Program-made: the position numbers and the translations under genes
Part shown: positions 1 through 8,763 of the stretch, one piece after another
Layout of the letters: each line of letters starts with the position of its first letter
Position numbering within the stretch: position 1 is the first letter of the stretch
The notes under the pieces: model-generated
Databases searched by the model: none
Seen by the model: only the letters and a program-made list of their open reading frames with translations
Told to the model about the DNA's origin: nothing
Source of the DNA: MA-ANB-1 sp965216445
GTDB lineage: Bacteria > Actinomycetota > Acidimicrobiia > Spongiisociales > ZC4RG35
NCBI GenBank assembly: GCA_965216445.1
Contig: OZ244166.1
Location: forward strand, 434,001 to 498,000
DNA: 64,000 nt
Direction of reading: 5' to 3'

Positions 1-257
1 AGCTCACCAATCCCGGTTAATCCGTAGGCCAGGGGAGCTATGAGGAGCAGGAGGGCTATCACCAGGGCCGTGGGAGCGGCCACCCGCCCTATTCGGGCGA
101 TCAGAATGAAGATCAGGGCGATGATCGCGGGCATCAGGAACAAGGTGAGTTTGTCGAGGGGCCAGATACCGGCCTGCTGGAGCAGGACAGCAAGGGCGAC
201 GCCGAATATCAGCCCGAGAACGAGACCTGTGATCGGCCGGGCTTTTGCGACTTCCAT
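1..257 (-). CDS. Membrane protein, truncated by window edge
   Basis: This reading frame starts with ATG at 257 on the minus strand, preceded by a purine-rich AAAGGGATGG ribosome site, and stays open to the window edge, so the C terminus is missing. The 85 visible residues form three hydrophobic stretches: about residues 9-25, 35-55 and 60-78. They are separated by a short loop with QQAG and a basic turn (ARIGR). That is a small multi-pass inner-membrane protein with no signal peptide or catalytic motif that I recognise. It is divergent from the TetR regulator gene at 371, with about 110 bases between the starts. It is therefore a candidate target of that regulator, which is an inference from position only. 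Confidence 0.6.
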   Translation of the reverse strand, partial: MEVAKARPITGLVLGLIFGVALAVLLQQAGIWPLDKLTLFLMPAIIALIFILIARIGRVAAPTALVIALLLLIAPLAYGLTGIGE

Positions 258-370
258 TGCGAACCATCCCTTTGTAAGTGCGAGTTCCGACCCCAAGTTA
301 CGCGAATGGGTGCCACGATTGTGCGATTTGGGCTTCGATTGCTGTGATAGAGCGATAGCCTGTTAGTCCA

Positions 371-985
371 ATGCCTCGTATTCGCGCAGCCTCTATCGAT
401 GAGCACAAGGAGATGACGCGAAGCGCGATTCTCAAAGCTGCTACCGAAATCATCGGCCGGACGGGCACGGCCGAACTGTCTTTGGGCGAATTGACGTCAA
501 CGGCGGGAATTGGCCGCACCACCTTCTACGAGTACTTCGCCGATCGCGACGACGTGATCGCTTCCCTCGTGGAGGAAGAACTGCCCGGAGTTATCGATGA
601 GATCATCGCCTCGTCCGAATCTGAAGCCACCGACCAGCGGCTGGCCGACCTTGTGGTGGCCACAGTGGAATTTGTGGTTGCCAATCCTGTGTTGGGCTTG
701 ATCCTCCACCGGGAAGTTCCCCGCCTCGGACAAGAGGCACAGGATCGAATAATGGAGGCCCACATCGACCTCTCCGGCGCCATGGCCGGCCTTTACATGT
801 CGGGAGTTGCCGAGGGCATCTTTCGCCCACTCGATCCTGAACTGGCCGGACGGCTGATTCAGGATTCGATCATGTCCGCAGCCAAGACTGTTATCGGATC
901 GGACTCCCCTGAGCTACGAGCCCAGGTCGTGACCGCGGGGTTGCGCGACTTCTTGCTCGCCGGATTGCGAGCTCAGCCGTTTTGA
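371..985 (+). CDS. TetR/AcrR family transcriptional regulator
   Basis: The protein has 204 residues, normal for the family. The N-terminal helix-turn-helix spans about residues 20-66, with the typical segment LTSTAGIGRTTFYEYFADRD at 41-60 (T-x-YxxF followed by acidic and Arg residues). The C-terminal part, about 70-204, is helical and variable and would hold the ligand and dimer surface; its ligand cannot be read from sequence. TetR proteins normally repress a divergent or adjacent gene, which here is the membrane protein starting at 257 on the other strand. No clear palindromic operator is visible in the 113-base gap. There is a run of GAT-containing repeats just before the start. The ATG at 371 has no strong Shine-Dalgarno sequence. 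Confidence 0.85.
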   Translation: MPRIRAASIDEHKEMTRSAILKAATEIIGRTGTAELSLGELTSTAGIGRTTFYEYFADRDDVIASLVEEELPGVIDEIIASSESEATDQRLADLVVATVEFVVANPVLGLILHREVPRLGQEAQDRIMEAHIDLSGAMAGLYMSGVAEGIFRPLDPELAGRLIQDSIMSAAKTVIGSDSPELRAQVVTAGLRDFLLAGLRAQPF

Positions 986-1070
986 TATTTGAGGACCTTT
1001 GAAATCTCCTTTCTGTGTTGATGATTCACCGCACGTATGGCGAACGATCGACACGGAACAGTAGAAAAAG

Positions 1071-1114
1071 GTTCACCTTCCGTTAACCATCGGGCCGAAA
1101 AGCGGTCAACTGGC
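1071..1114 (+). promoter_or_regulatory. PHO box: four 11-nt direct repeats upstream of pstS
   Basis: Four adjacent 11-base units read GTTCACCTTCC (1071-1081), GTTAACCATCG (1082-1092), GGCCGAAAAGC (1093-1103) and GGTCAACTGGC (1104-1114). Units 1, 2 and 4 fit the GTTCACC-type direct-repeat unit known for the PhoP response regulator of Streptomyces; unit 3 is degenerate. The array lies 66 bases before the pstS start, where a PhoP/RegX3-type activator would sit. The cognate regulator is encoded at 6276-6989 in the same operon. Confidence 0.8.
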
Positions 1115-1179
1115 TTCCTTACCTTGCTCCCCAGCTTGAGATCTCTCAGGCGTATGAATCGATAAGGAGCAACATCAAA

Positions 1180-2271
1180 ATGAAATCTCGTTCACGTGGT
1201 TTGGTGGCCCTGTTGGCCGCCTTGTCCCTGGTCTTGGCCGCATGCGGCGGTGACTCGGGCGACACCACGACAACCGGAGGGTCTGACTCTGGTGCGACCA
1301 CAACCGAACCCAGCGGCGACACCACGACTACCGGAGAGAACATGGGCGACATGTCGGATCTGGGGCTTCCGATCATTGATCCTCTTGACGTTGATGCATC
1401 GATTGACATCGGCATTGCCGGTTCTTCAACCGTCTTCCCACTCTCGACCGCTGTGCTCTCACAGTGGATCGATGAAGGTGGGCCGCAGTACACCATCGAC
1501 TCGATTGGTTCGGGCGGCGGGTTCGAGCGTTTCTGCGTGGAGGGCGCGTCGGATATCTCAAACGCATCTCGAGCGATCAAAGACGAGGAAGTGGCTTCCT
1601 GTAACGACACCTGGGGCGGAGACCCGATCGAGATCCGGGTTGGTTCGGACGCTCTCTCCTTGGTTATCAGTTCCGGCAACTACTTCGCTCAGGATCTAAC
1701 ACTTGAAGAGATCGCCACCGCCTTCTCCCTCACGGAAGACGGCGCAACTTGGGCGGATGTAAGCCCCGACTTCCCGGCTCATCCCATCCAACTGTTCAGC
1801 CCGGGTGCTGACTCAGGCACTTTCGACTACTTCAACGAAGTCGTTTTCGACGAAGCCGAGCCTGCTCCGATTCTGTCATCGATCGCCGAGATCGTTGGTG
1901 AGGACGACAACCTGACTGTTGTCGGTGTCTCCGAAGACGGTTGTACAGAAGGAGATCTGACGTCAACATGCGCGATCGGTTACTTCGGTTATGCCTTCTT
2001 CCAGCAGAACGCCGATGTCCTTCAGGCGGTTGCGGTCGACGGTGTGGTGCCAAGTGCCGAAAGCGTTGATGACAACAGCTACCCGATCTCACGTCCGCTG
2101 TTCATGTACACGTCGGATGCTGTGATTGCGGACAAGCCTCAGGTCGCCGAGTTCATTGCGTACTACCTGAACAACGTCAACGATCTGATCGGAGATGTGG
2201 GCTATTTCCCGGCTCCGCAAGAGTCTTTGCAAGAGGCCGCTGAGAACATCAAAGCCGCCGCTGGTTGGTAG
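1180..2271 (+). CDS. pstS: Phosphate ABC transporter substrate-binding lipoprotein PstS
   Basis: This protein captures inorganic phosphate outside the membrane and delivers it to PstCA. It is 363 residues long. A lipoprotein signal ends in LAAC with the lipid-bearing Cys at residue 22, followed by a Thr/Gly/Ser-rich tether to about residue 60. Phosphate-binding signatures are visible: GSSTVFP (81-87), GSGGGFERFC (about 110-119) and SDISNASR (about 124-131). The start is supported by AAGGAG at 1164-1169, 10 bases before the ATG. It is the first gene of pstSCAB-phoU-regX3-senX3, below the PHO box at 1071-1114, so it should be induced by phosphate starvation. A hairpin follows before pstC. Confidence 0.95.
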   Translation: MKSRSRGLVALLAALSLVLAACGGDSGDTTTTGGSDSGATTTEPSGDTTTTGENMGDMSDLGLPIIDPLDVDASIDIGIAGSSTVFPLSTAVLSQWIDEGGPQYTIDSIGSGGGFERFCVEGASDISNASRAIKDEEVASCNDTWGGDPIEIRVGSDALSLVISSGNYFAQDLTLEEIATAFSLTEDGATWADVSPDFPAHPIQLFSPGADSGTFDYFNEVVFDEAEPAPILSSIAEIVGEDDNLTVVGVSEDGCTEGDLTSTCAIGYFGYAFFQQNADVLQAVAVDGVVPSAESVDDNSYPISRPLFMYTSDAVIADKPQVAEFIAYYLNNVNDLIGDVGYFPAPQESLQEAAENIKAAAGW

Positions 2272-2282
2272 GCGACAAAGCC

Positions 2283-2320
2283 GAGTGGGCCCTCCCGACG
2301 GGGCTGGGCCCACTCATTTT
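2283..2320 (+). terminator. Hairpin between pstS and pstC (attenuating terminator)
   Basis: GAGTGGGCCC (2283-2292) pairs perfectly with GGGCCCACTC (2306-2315), a 10-bp stem with a 13-base loop, followed by ATTTT. It begins 11 bases after the pstS stop and precedes pstC. It probably stops most transcripts, or protects the pstS mRNA 3' end, so that binding protein exceeds permease. Confidence 0.8.
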
Positions 2321-2347
2321 CCTTGGGATGAGAAACGGTTGTGAATA

Positions 2348-3313
2348 GTGAGCACTGACGGCAATGTGGATGTAGTCCGCCCAACGCTGGCTAAGAGACC
2401 CCGGCCTGGTGAAGTTGCCATCCGAGCCTTCCTCTTTCTTTGCGGTGCCATCTCCATCGCCACCACGATCGGGATCCTGTACGAACTCGGTAAGGAGTCC
2501 CTGCTCTTTTTTCAGGATGAGCGGGTCTCCCTGATCGACTACTTCACGACCACTGTCTGGCAGCCACAGGCAGGGTCATTTGGGATTTGGCCCCTCATTC
2601 TGGGGACGATTCTCATCAGTATCGTGGCCATGCTCGTCGCGGTGCCGATCGGGCTGCTCGCTGCGATTTATCTGTCGGAGTACGCCAGCCCTCGAGTCCG
2701 CGGGTTCTTCAAACCGGTTCTTGAGGTCCTCGTTGGAATTCCCACAGTGGTTTACGGATTCTTTGCCCTCACGTTCATGACCCCACTTCTTCGCGGCATT
2801 TTCGGCACCAGCGTTGTTGGGTTCTTTAACGTCGCCTCTGCGGGCATTGTGGTCGGCATTCTGATCGTCCCGCTGATCAGTTCACTATCAGAGGATGCTT
2901 TGAGGGCGGTGCCGAATTCACTGCGCCAGGCTGGCTATGCACTGGGAGCTTCGAAATTCGAAGTCTCCACGCGGATCGTCGTTCCAGCTGCCCTATCTGG
3001 GATCGCTGCAGGGCTGGTCGTCGCCATGTCACGGGCGGTTGGCGAGACGATGGTTGTGACCCTCGCCGCCGGCGCGTCGCCTCGCAATTTCGCACTTGGC
3101 GAGGACTCCCTCTTTGGATACATCCTCAATCCGTTCGAGTCCGCACAAGCAATGACCGGCTACATCGTGATCACGGCTAGTGGCGACCTCAGCTACAACA
3201 CGATCGACTACAACTCCATTTTCGCGATCGGCCTCACCTTGTTCTTCATGACCCTCGGTCTGAACTCGTTCAGTCGTCGGATGGTCAAACGTTTCCAGGA
3301 GGTCTACGAATGA
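2348..3313 (+). CDS. pstC: Phosphate ABC transporter permease PstC
   Basis: One of the two membrane subunits of the high-affinity phosphate importer. The protein has 321 residues, the usual size, with about six membrane segments. The first is at about 24-46. The binding-protein-dependent transport core begins near VPIGLLAAIYLSEYASP, and the EAA-type cytoplasmic loop that contacts PstB reads LRQAGYALGASKFEV. The GTG at 2348 is chosen as start because it lies 3' of the pstS hairpin; a weaker in-frame start cannot be excluded. Its stop overlaps the pstA start in ATGA, indicating translational coupling. Confidence 0.93.
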   Translation: MSTDGNVDVVRPTLAKRPRPGEVAIRAFLFLCGAISIATTIGILYELGKESLLFFQDERVSLIDYFTTTVWQPQAGSFGIWPLILGTILISIVAMLVAVPIGLLAAIYLSEYASPRVRGFFKPVLEVLVGIPTVVYGFFALTFMTPLLRGIFGTSVVGFFNVASAGIVVGILIVPLISSLSEDALRAVPNSLRQAGYALGASKFEVSTRIVVPAALSGIAAGLVVAMSRAVGETMVVTLAAGASPRNFALGEDSLFGYILNPFESAQAMTGYIVITASGDLSYNTIDYNSIFAIGLTLFFMTLGLNSFSRRMVKRFQEVYE

Positions 3314-4716
3314 CAGTCGAGGCTCCTGAACGCGACATACAGTCTTTCTTCCCTGTTGAAGAGGAATACCGGGGCCTGCTCGACCGACGCTCGCGAAAGG
3401 CACGTTTGTTTCAGATGCTTGCCCTCCTCGCCCTGATGACGGCGGTGTTGGCGCTGACGACTCTGATCTACACCATCGTGAACGATTCATTTGGTCTCGT
3501 AGCCGTCGTCAACGAAAACGAACCAGCGGACATCGTTGCCAGTCTGGGTTACGACCCAACGGTGACTTCGCTTTCCGACCTCAGCTACGACGAGATGGTC
3601 GGACTCCTGGAGGGTGCGGTGACCAGCGGTGTCGGTCGACGACTCGAGCGTGAACAGCGTTTCTACGAAGACCGGTTGGTATTCGAATCTGACGAGAAGT
3701 GGATCGAGATTTGTTCATCCTCCGAGCCGCCCGCCGGTTGTACCGCGGGTCCACGGGATCAGGCGAGCGTCTTCGCATTGGTTCAGGAGCGGGTCGTTGT
3801 GCCGGACATCATTGCGGCCTACGAGCTGGTTCCGTCGCTCCTCAACCCGGAAGGATTTGAGGCCGAGGTGGCGGCGGGCTTCGAATCGGATAGGTTTGGC
3901 GAGTACACGGCCGATCAGGCCAAGATCGAGTGGAGGGCCTGGTTCAGCTGGACCTTCATCACCTCACCATCAAGTGCAATTCCGGAAGTCGCGGGGATCC
4001 GGACTGCGATTTGGGGCTCGATGTGGTTGGTGATAATCACGGTTTCTTTCGCCGTGCCCGTCGGCGTCGGAGCCGCGATCTATCTGGTTGAGTTTGCAAA
4101 ACCGTCGCGCATCAACGATCTGATTCAGACGAACATCAACAACCTCGCCGGAGTTCCTTCGATCATCTACGGGATGCTTGGGCTTGCCGTGTTCGTGAGG
4201 TTGCTCGAGCCAATCACATCGGGCGCGATTTTCACCTCAGGCGTACCACCAGCCGACAACGGACGTACCATCCTCTCCGCGGGGATAACGCTTGGTCTGT
4301 TGACACTGCCGGTTGTGATCATCAGTGCTCAAGAAGCGCTCAAAGCGGTCCCCGATTCACTGCGCTCGGCAGGGATGGCTCTCGGCGCGACCAAATGGCA
4401 GACAGTTCGCAGCCAGATCCTGCCCGTTGCCTTCCCGGGGATTCTCACCGGGACGATCCTGGCCATCGCCAGGGCGATTGGAGAAACAGCGCCGTTGATC
4501 CTCGTCGGGGCAGCCAGTTTCATCACCGCTGACCCAACTGGACCTTTCTCCAAGTTCACAGCGCTGCCTATCCAGATCTTCCAGTGGACGTCATTTCCCC
4601 AGGTGGAGTTCCAGAAGCTGGCAGCCGCAGCCAGCATTGCGCTGCTCCTGTTGCTTTTGACCCTCAACGCGTCCGCAGTGATACTTCGAAACCGATACTC
4701 CAGGGGAGCCGAATGA
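3310..4716 (+). CDS. pstA: Phosphate ABC transporter permease PstA with large extracytoplasmic insertion
   Basis: The second membrane subunit of the phosphate importer. At 468 residues it is well above the roughly 280-300 usual for PstA. The permease core occupies about residues 230-468 and has the EAA-type loop LRSAGMALGATKWQT. The extra length lies between the first membrane segment (about 36-58) and the second (about 230-250). This stretch of about 160 residues is acidic, with two Cys close together (EICSSSEPPAGC) that could form a disulfide outside the cell. The start overlaps the pstC stop (ATGA) and the stop overlaps the pstB start (ATGA). The role of the insertion is unknown; docking of PstS is one possibility. 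Confidence 0.92.
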   Translation: MTVEAPERDIQSFFPVEEEYRGLLDRRSRKARLFQMLALLALMTAVLALTTLIYTIVNDSFGLVAVVNENEPADIVASLGYDPTVTSLSDLSYDEMVGLLEGAVTSGVGRRLEREQRFYEDRLVFESDEKWIEICSSSEPPAGCTAGPRDQASVFALVQERVVVPDIIAAYELVPSLLNPEGFEAEVAAGFESDRFGEYTADQAKIEWRAWFSWTFITSPSSAIPEVAGIRTAIWGSMWLVIITVSFAVPVGVGAAIYLVEFAKPSRINDLIQTNINNLAGVPSIIYGMLGLAVFVRLLEPITSGAIFTSGVPPADNGRTILSAGITLGLLTLPVVIISAQEALKAVPDSLRSAGMALGATKWQTVRSQILPVAFPGILTGTILAIARAIGETAPLILVGAASFITADPTGPFSKFTALPIQIFQWTSFPQVEFQKLAAAASIALLLLLLTLNASAVILRNRYSRGAE

Positions 4717-5597
4717 AAAGCGAAACAACGACGGAGATGACAGTGAGTATTGATTCCTCTCAAGAATCGGCCGCACAGGTCGACGTGCCCAGCGGAGAGT
4801 TCCAGCCGAGCGAACCGGGTGTCATCGAGACCGATTCGATGGACGTCTTCTACGGCGACTTCCGTGCAGTCGCCGACGTCTCGCTGAGTTTCGCGACAAA
4901 TGAGATCTCAGCACTGATCGGCCCTTCGGGTTGCGGGAAATCCACTGTTCTCAGGTCACTAAACCGTATGAATGATCTCATACCCACTGCGAGGACCGAA
5001 GGTGAAGTTCGTTATCACGGTGACAACATCTATGCCGAGGATGTCGACCCGGTCGAGGTCCGGCGCACGATCGGAATGGTCTTCCAGAAGCCAAACCCGT
5101 TCCCAAAGACGATTTTCGAGAACATCTCTTGGGGAGCCAAGATCAACGGATTCACCGGTTCCAAAGCGGAGATGGAAGTCCTGGTCCAGGAGGCCCTTGA
5201 AGGGGCAGCGCTTTGGGACGAGGTCAAAGACAAGCTCGACGAGTCGGGTCTGTCTCTTTCCGGCGGTCAGCAGCAGAGGCTCTGTATCGCCCGGGCGATC
5301 GCCACCAAACCCGATGTCATTCTAATGGACGAACCCTGTTCGGCTCTCGATCCGATCGCCACGCTGCGGATAGAGGAGCTGATGCTCGAACTGAAAGAGA
5401 ACTACTCGATCATCATTGTCACCCACAACATGCAGCAGGCAGCACGTGTGTCTGACAAGACGGCATTCTTCAACGTCAAGCTCAACGAAGAAGGAATGAG
5501 AACCGGCAGGCTGGTTGAATACAGTGATACCGATCGGATCTTCACAACGCCCACGGAGAAGGACACCGAGGACTACATCACCGGGCGGTTCGGATGA
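4713..5597 (+). CDS. pstB: Phosphate ABC transporter ATP-binding protein PstB
   Basis: The cytoplasmic ATPase that powers PstCA. An upstream in-frame ATG exists at 4584, but it lies inside pstA. The ATG at 4713 overlaps the pstA stop and follows CAGGGGAG, giving 294 residues. Walker A GPSGCGKST is at 70-78, the Q-loop in MVFQKPNPFP is near 125, the ABC signature LSGGQ is at 182-186 and Walker B VILMDE is at 202-207, followed by SALDP and the H-loop in IVTHN. The Q-loop text and the NRMNDLIP segment are typical of PstB. About 40 extra N-terminal residues, rich in Ser, Glu and Thr, precede the domain. The stop overlaps the phoU start. Confidence 0.95.
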   Translation: MKSETTTEMTVSIDSSQESAAQVDVPSGEFQPSEPGVIETDSMDVFYGDFRAVADVSLSFATNEISALIGPSGCGKSTVLRSLNRMNDLIPTARTEGEVRYHGDNIYAEDVDPVEVRRTIGMVFQKPNPFPKTIFENISWGAKINGFTGSKAEMEVLVQEALEGAALWDEVKDKLDESGLSLSGGQQQRLCIARAIATKPDVILMDEPCSALDPIATLRIEELMLELKENYSIIIVTHNMQQAARVSDKTAFFNVKLNEEGMRTGRLVEYSDTDRIFTTPTEKDTEDYITGRFG

Positions 5598-6292
5598 TCG
5601 ACCACAATCTCCAATTCCACGAAGAGATGGACCTGCTCGAGCAGCGGATCCTCGCCATCGTCGACAACGCTCTGAAACTGGTTGAAGAGGCTGTCGACAG
5701 TGCGGTCCTGCCCGACCTGGAGTTGGCTGAGTCTGTCGTGGCTGCCACGGCTGATGTCGACACTGAGTATTACCAAATCCATCAAGACTGGACGACACTC
5801 ATGGCTCGGTACCAGCCTCTGGGCCCGGACCTCCGGCGTATGTCGGTTCTCCTCCATCTCCACATCACCTTTGGGCGGATGGGCGCGCAATGCTCCAACA
5901 TCGCCAAGATGGCCCTCAGGTCGGCCGGCCTCCCATCTTCGGAGCGGATCTGCCGAGTTCTGACCGAGATGAGCGATCTGGTTCGGCCAATGATTCGGAC
6001 GGCCATCGAGGCGTATGTGAGGAAGGACCTCGACGAAGCGCGTTTGTTGCCTGCGATGGACGAGCCAGTTGATCGACTCAACTCGAGCATGTACCGAGAG
6101 GTGGTCGAGGTCGGTGAAGACAAGGACTTGCTGGAGTGGGCTACGAAAATGCTTCTGGTCGCTCGAGCCCTGGAGCGAATCGGTGACCAGGCGGTCGACT
6201 TTGCCGAACAAACCGCCTATCTGATCACGGGCGAGCGAGCAAACTTCGACGAGGCCGGAATGGTCGGGTCGGCCAATGACAACGCCGGCTGA
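5594..6292 (+). CDS. phoU: Phosphate signalling regulator PhoU
   Basis: PhoU links the Pst transporter to the histidine kinase and keeps the Pho response off when phosphate is plentiful. The protein has 232 residues and consists of two related three-helix PhoU repeats, about 10-100 and 115-205. Each carries the acidic metal-binding pattern typical of the family (for example EERILAIVDNALKLVEEAV in the first and LERIGDQAVDFAE in the second). The start overlaps the pstB stop (ATGA) and the end overlaps the response-regulator gene by 17 bases. That coupling fits a regulator made in step with transporter and sensor. Confidence 0.93.
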   Translation: MIDHNLQFHEEMDLLEQRILAIVDNALKLVEEAVDSAVLPDLELAESVVAATADVDTEYYQIHQDWTTLMARYQPLGPDLRRMSVLLHLHITFGRMGAQCSNIAKMALRSAGLPSSERICRVLTEMSDLVRPMIRTAIEAYVRKDLDEARLLPAMDEPVDRLNSSMYREVVEVGEDKDLLEWATKMLLVARALERIGDQAVDFAEQTAYLITGERANFDEAGMVGSANDNAG

Positions 6293-6989
6293 CCTTCGCC
6301 CGCATCGGGTGCTTGTCGTCGAAGACGAGCCGGGCCTGGTCGAGTCGATCAGCTACGCGCTCGAAACGGAGGGTTTTGAGGTGCTCCGCGCCGAGGACGG
6401 TCGGTCTGGCCTTGACCTCGCGAGGACGGGTAAACCAGACCTGATGCTGCTCGACTTGATGCTCCCGACCATGTCCGGATTGGATGTGTGCCGGCAGGTC
6501 AGGACGTTCTCGGATGTGCCGATCATCATGCTCACCGCCAAGGATTCTGAAGCCGACAAAGTGACGGGGCTCGAACTCGGGGCCGACGACTATTTGACAA
6601 AGCCTTTCTCGATGAGAGAGTTGATCGCTCGGATCCGCGCCCAAGTCAGGCGGTCGGCGCGAAGTGGAGTCCTTGCCGAGTCGAATGAAGTGATACGTGG
6701 CGGACCGATTGAACTGGACATAGATGCCCACAAAGTCCGGGTGCGCGGCACCGAGGTGGAACTCCGTCCCAAAGAATTCGACCTTCTCGAATCTCTGATG
6801 AGAAGGAAGAACCGCCTGGCAGCTCGTCATGTCTTGATTGATGAGGTGTGGGGTCCTGGTTACTTCGGTGACACCAAGACGCTTGACGTTCACATCAAGC
6901 GCCTCCGCCAGAAGGTCGAGACGCAACCCGGTGAACCGCAAAGCATCGTCACAGTGCGTGGGCTCGGCTACAAGTTTGTTGATGAGTAG
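6276..6989 (+). CDS. regX3: OmpR/PhoB-family response regulator (RegX3-like)
   Basis: The protein has 237 residues. Receiver domain: acidic pocket EDE at 16-18, phosphoacceptor D60 in LMLLDLMLP, Thr at 87 and Lys at 109 in LTKPF. Winged-helix DNA-binding domain: about 145-237, with RPKEFDLLESL and the recognition region DVHIKRLRQKVE. Position after phoU and before a histidine kinase, plus a PHO box at the head of the operon, make this the phosphate-starvation activator. It is equivalent to PhoB of proteobacteria and RegX3/PhoP of actinobacteria. The operon therefore probably regulates itself positively. Which actinobacterial name fits best (regX3 or phoP) would need a phylogeny. Confidence 0.88.
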   Translation: MTTPADLRPHRVLVVEDEPGLVESISYALETEGFEVLRAEDGRSGLDLARTGKPDLMLLDLMLPTMSGLDVCRQVRTFSDVPIIMLTAKDSEADKVTGLELGADDYLTKPFSMRELIARIRAQVRRSARSGVLAESNEVIRGGPIELDIDAHKVRVRGTEVELRPKEFDLLESLMRRKNRLAARHVLIDEVWGPGYFGDTKTLDVHIKRLRQKVETQPGEPQSIVTVRGLGYKFVDE

Positions 6990-8697
6990 CCGACCGCGTC
7001 GATCTGGGACCCCACTTGCCACCAGATTCCTTGTCTATTACGCAGTCACATACCTGATTCTGATCGCGGCACTTGGGTGGTTTGTCGAACGACAGGTGAG
7101 GGATGCCCTCCTAGAAGACCTCGTGGCGGGTGCAGTGAGCACCGCGAAAGTTGCCAGGCTGGGCATGCCCACGGAGTTGGATCGGCTTGACGGTTGGAGT
7201 GAAGAGGTCTTTGAAGAGAGCGGTCTTCGGGTCACCGTGATCCAGGATGACGGCGTTGTGGTCGGTGACTCACACTCGGACCCTGCTGTCATGGAGAATC
7301 ACTCCAACCGGCCGGAAGTCATAGCGGCCGAAGCGGGAGAAATCGGGCAAGCGTCGAGGGTGAGTCTGAGTACGGGTTTCGCTCAGGTCTATGTGGCTTT
7401 GCCACCGGAAGATGGATTGGTCCTCAGAGTGTCGGTTTCGGAACGGTCAGTCGCAGAACGACTCTCACCCATCCGACTGGGGATTCTGACGGCGTCTCTG
7501 TTGGTAGGCCTGATAGGTGTGTTCGTTGTCGCCGTTGTAGCGCGCCGTTTGGCTCGACCCATCGTCAACCTCAGCGACACAACGCTCGCAATCGCCGCCG
7601 GCGGCCTGGATGTCCGCCCCGAAAGGTCGAGTGTGGCTGAAGTCAATGAACTCGGGCAAGCGATTTCCCAGCTTGCCGAGGACCTTGGCCAGAGACTTGT
7701 CCAGTCCGAACTAGCAACCGAGACCCTCGAGGTTGTCCTAGGTGCACTGCCGCAGGGAACCCTGTTGGTGGACTCGGACGAATCAGTGGCCTATGCCAAT
7801 AGCCGCATGGCTGAGCTGATTGGTCAAATTCCCGAGTCGCTCAGCGGGTTGACTCCACACCCGTTCCAGACGGCGGTTCGCGACGCCAGGGAGAGTGGGG
7901 AAAAAGTCGATGTCACCGTCGAATACGGCACCCCGGCCAAGCAATTGCGAGGCATGGCGACTCCGTTTATTGGAGACCAGCGGATTCTGCTGGTTGTTGT
8001 CGACGTAACGGATCGGGAACGAGTGGCTTCGATCAGGCGGGACTTTGTCGCCAACGCTTCACACGAGCTGAAAACGCCGGTCTCATCGATAATCGCATCG
8101 GCCGACGCCCTGAGTATCGCTGTCGAAAGAGGGGACGGGTCGGCTGTCACCTTTGCGCGTAACGTCGAGGCTTCGGCGAGGCAGCTCGACCGACTGGTTT
8201 CCGACCTTCTCGACCTATCCCGATTGGAACGAGAGGAACCCGAGCTCGACCCTGTCCGCGTGGACCTTCTCGTTCGCGAAGAGGTTGACCGATTTCAGGA
8301 CACCGCGAGCGAAGCCGGCGTCGAACTAACCGTGGAGTCCGAAGCCGTTCAAGCCCTTGCCAACTGGAGGGACCTGTCAATTGCAGTGAGGAACCTCCTG
8401 GACAACGCGGTCCGGTACACCCAACCAGGCGGGTCCGTGGTCGCATCAGTGGGCAGCGACGAAGGTTCGGCGGTCGTCCGGGTCACTGACACAGGGACCG
8501 GTGTCCCAACCCGAGATCTGGAACGAATTTTTGAACGGTTCTATCGCGTCGACGCGGCTCGGTCGCGACGGACCGGTGGGACTGGTCTCGGTCTGGCAAT
8601 CGTCAAACACGTAGTCGAGAGTCATGGGGGGTTGGTTGAAGCACAATCGGAGCTAGACGTGGGATCGACCTTCACGATCAGGCTGCCGCTCGCCTGA
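6982..8697 (+). CDS. senX3: Phosphate-sensing histidine kinase (SenX3/PhoR-like)
   Basis: The chosen start is ATG at 6982, which overlaps the response-regulator stop at 6989; an in-frame ATG at 6838 lies inside that gene. The product has 571 residues. Two membrane segments (about 16-34 and 165-187) flank an extracytoplasmic loop of about 130 residues. A HAMP linker, a PAS-like domain (about 240-345), the HisKA phosphoacceptor H361 in ASHELKTP, the N box (DNAVRYT), the G1 box (DTGTGVP) and the F/G2 box (RFYRVDAARS, GTGLGLAI) follow. SenX3 of mycobacteria has a short loop; this protein has the larger loop seen in PhoR-type kinases. It should phosphorylate D60 of the neighbouring regulator. Confidence 0.9.
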   Translation: MSSRPRRSGTPLATRFLVYYAVTYLILIAALGWFVERQVRDALLEDLVAGAVSTAKVARLGMPTELDRLDGWSEEVFEESGLRVTVIQDDGVVVGDSHSDPAVMENHSNRPEVIAAEAGEIGQASRVSLSTGFAQVYVALPPEDGLVLRVSVSERSVAERLSPIRLGILTASLLVGLIGVFVVAVVARRLARPIVNLSDTTLAIAAGGLDVRPERSSVAEVNELGQAISQLAEDLGQRLVQSELATETLEVVLGALPQGTLLVDSDESVAYANSRMAELIGQIPESLSGLTPHPFQTAVRDARESGEKVDVTVEYGTPAKQLRGMATPFIGDQRILLVVVDVTDRERVASIRRDFVANASHELKTPVSSIIASADALSIAVERGDGSAVTFARNVEASARQLDRLVSDLLDLSRLEREEPELDPVRVDLLVREEVDRFQDTASEAGVELTVESEAVQALANWRDLSIAVRNLLDNAVRYTQPGGSVVASVGSDEGSAVVRVTDTGTGVPTRDLERIFERFYRVDAARSRRTGGTGLGLAIVKHVVESHGGLVEAQSELDVGSTFTIRLPLA

Positions 8698-8763
8698 ACC
8701 CGTTGGGTGACACTCCAAAAGGGGGACAGCGCGAACAGCGCACTAATCTGGTGGCTAGTCCTT

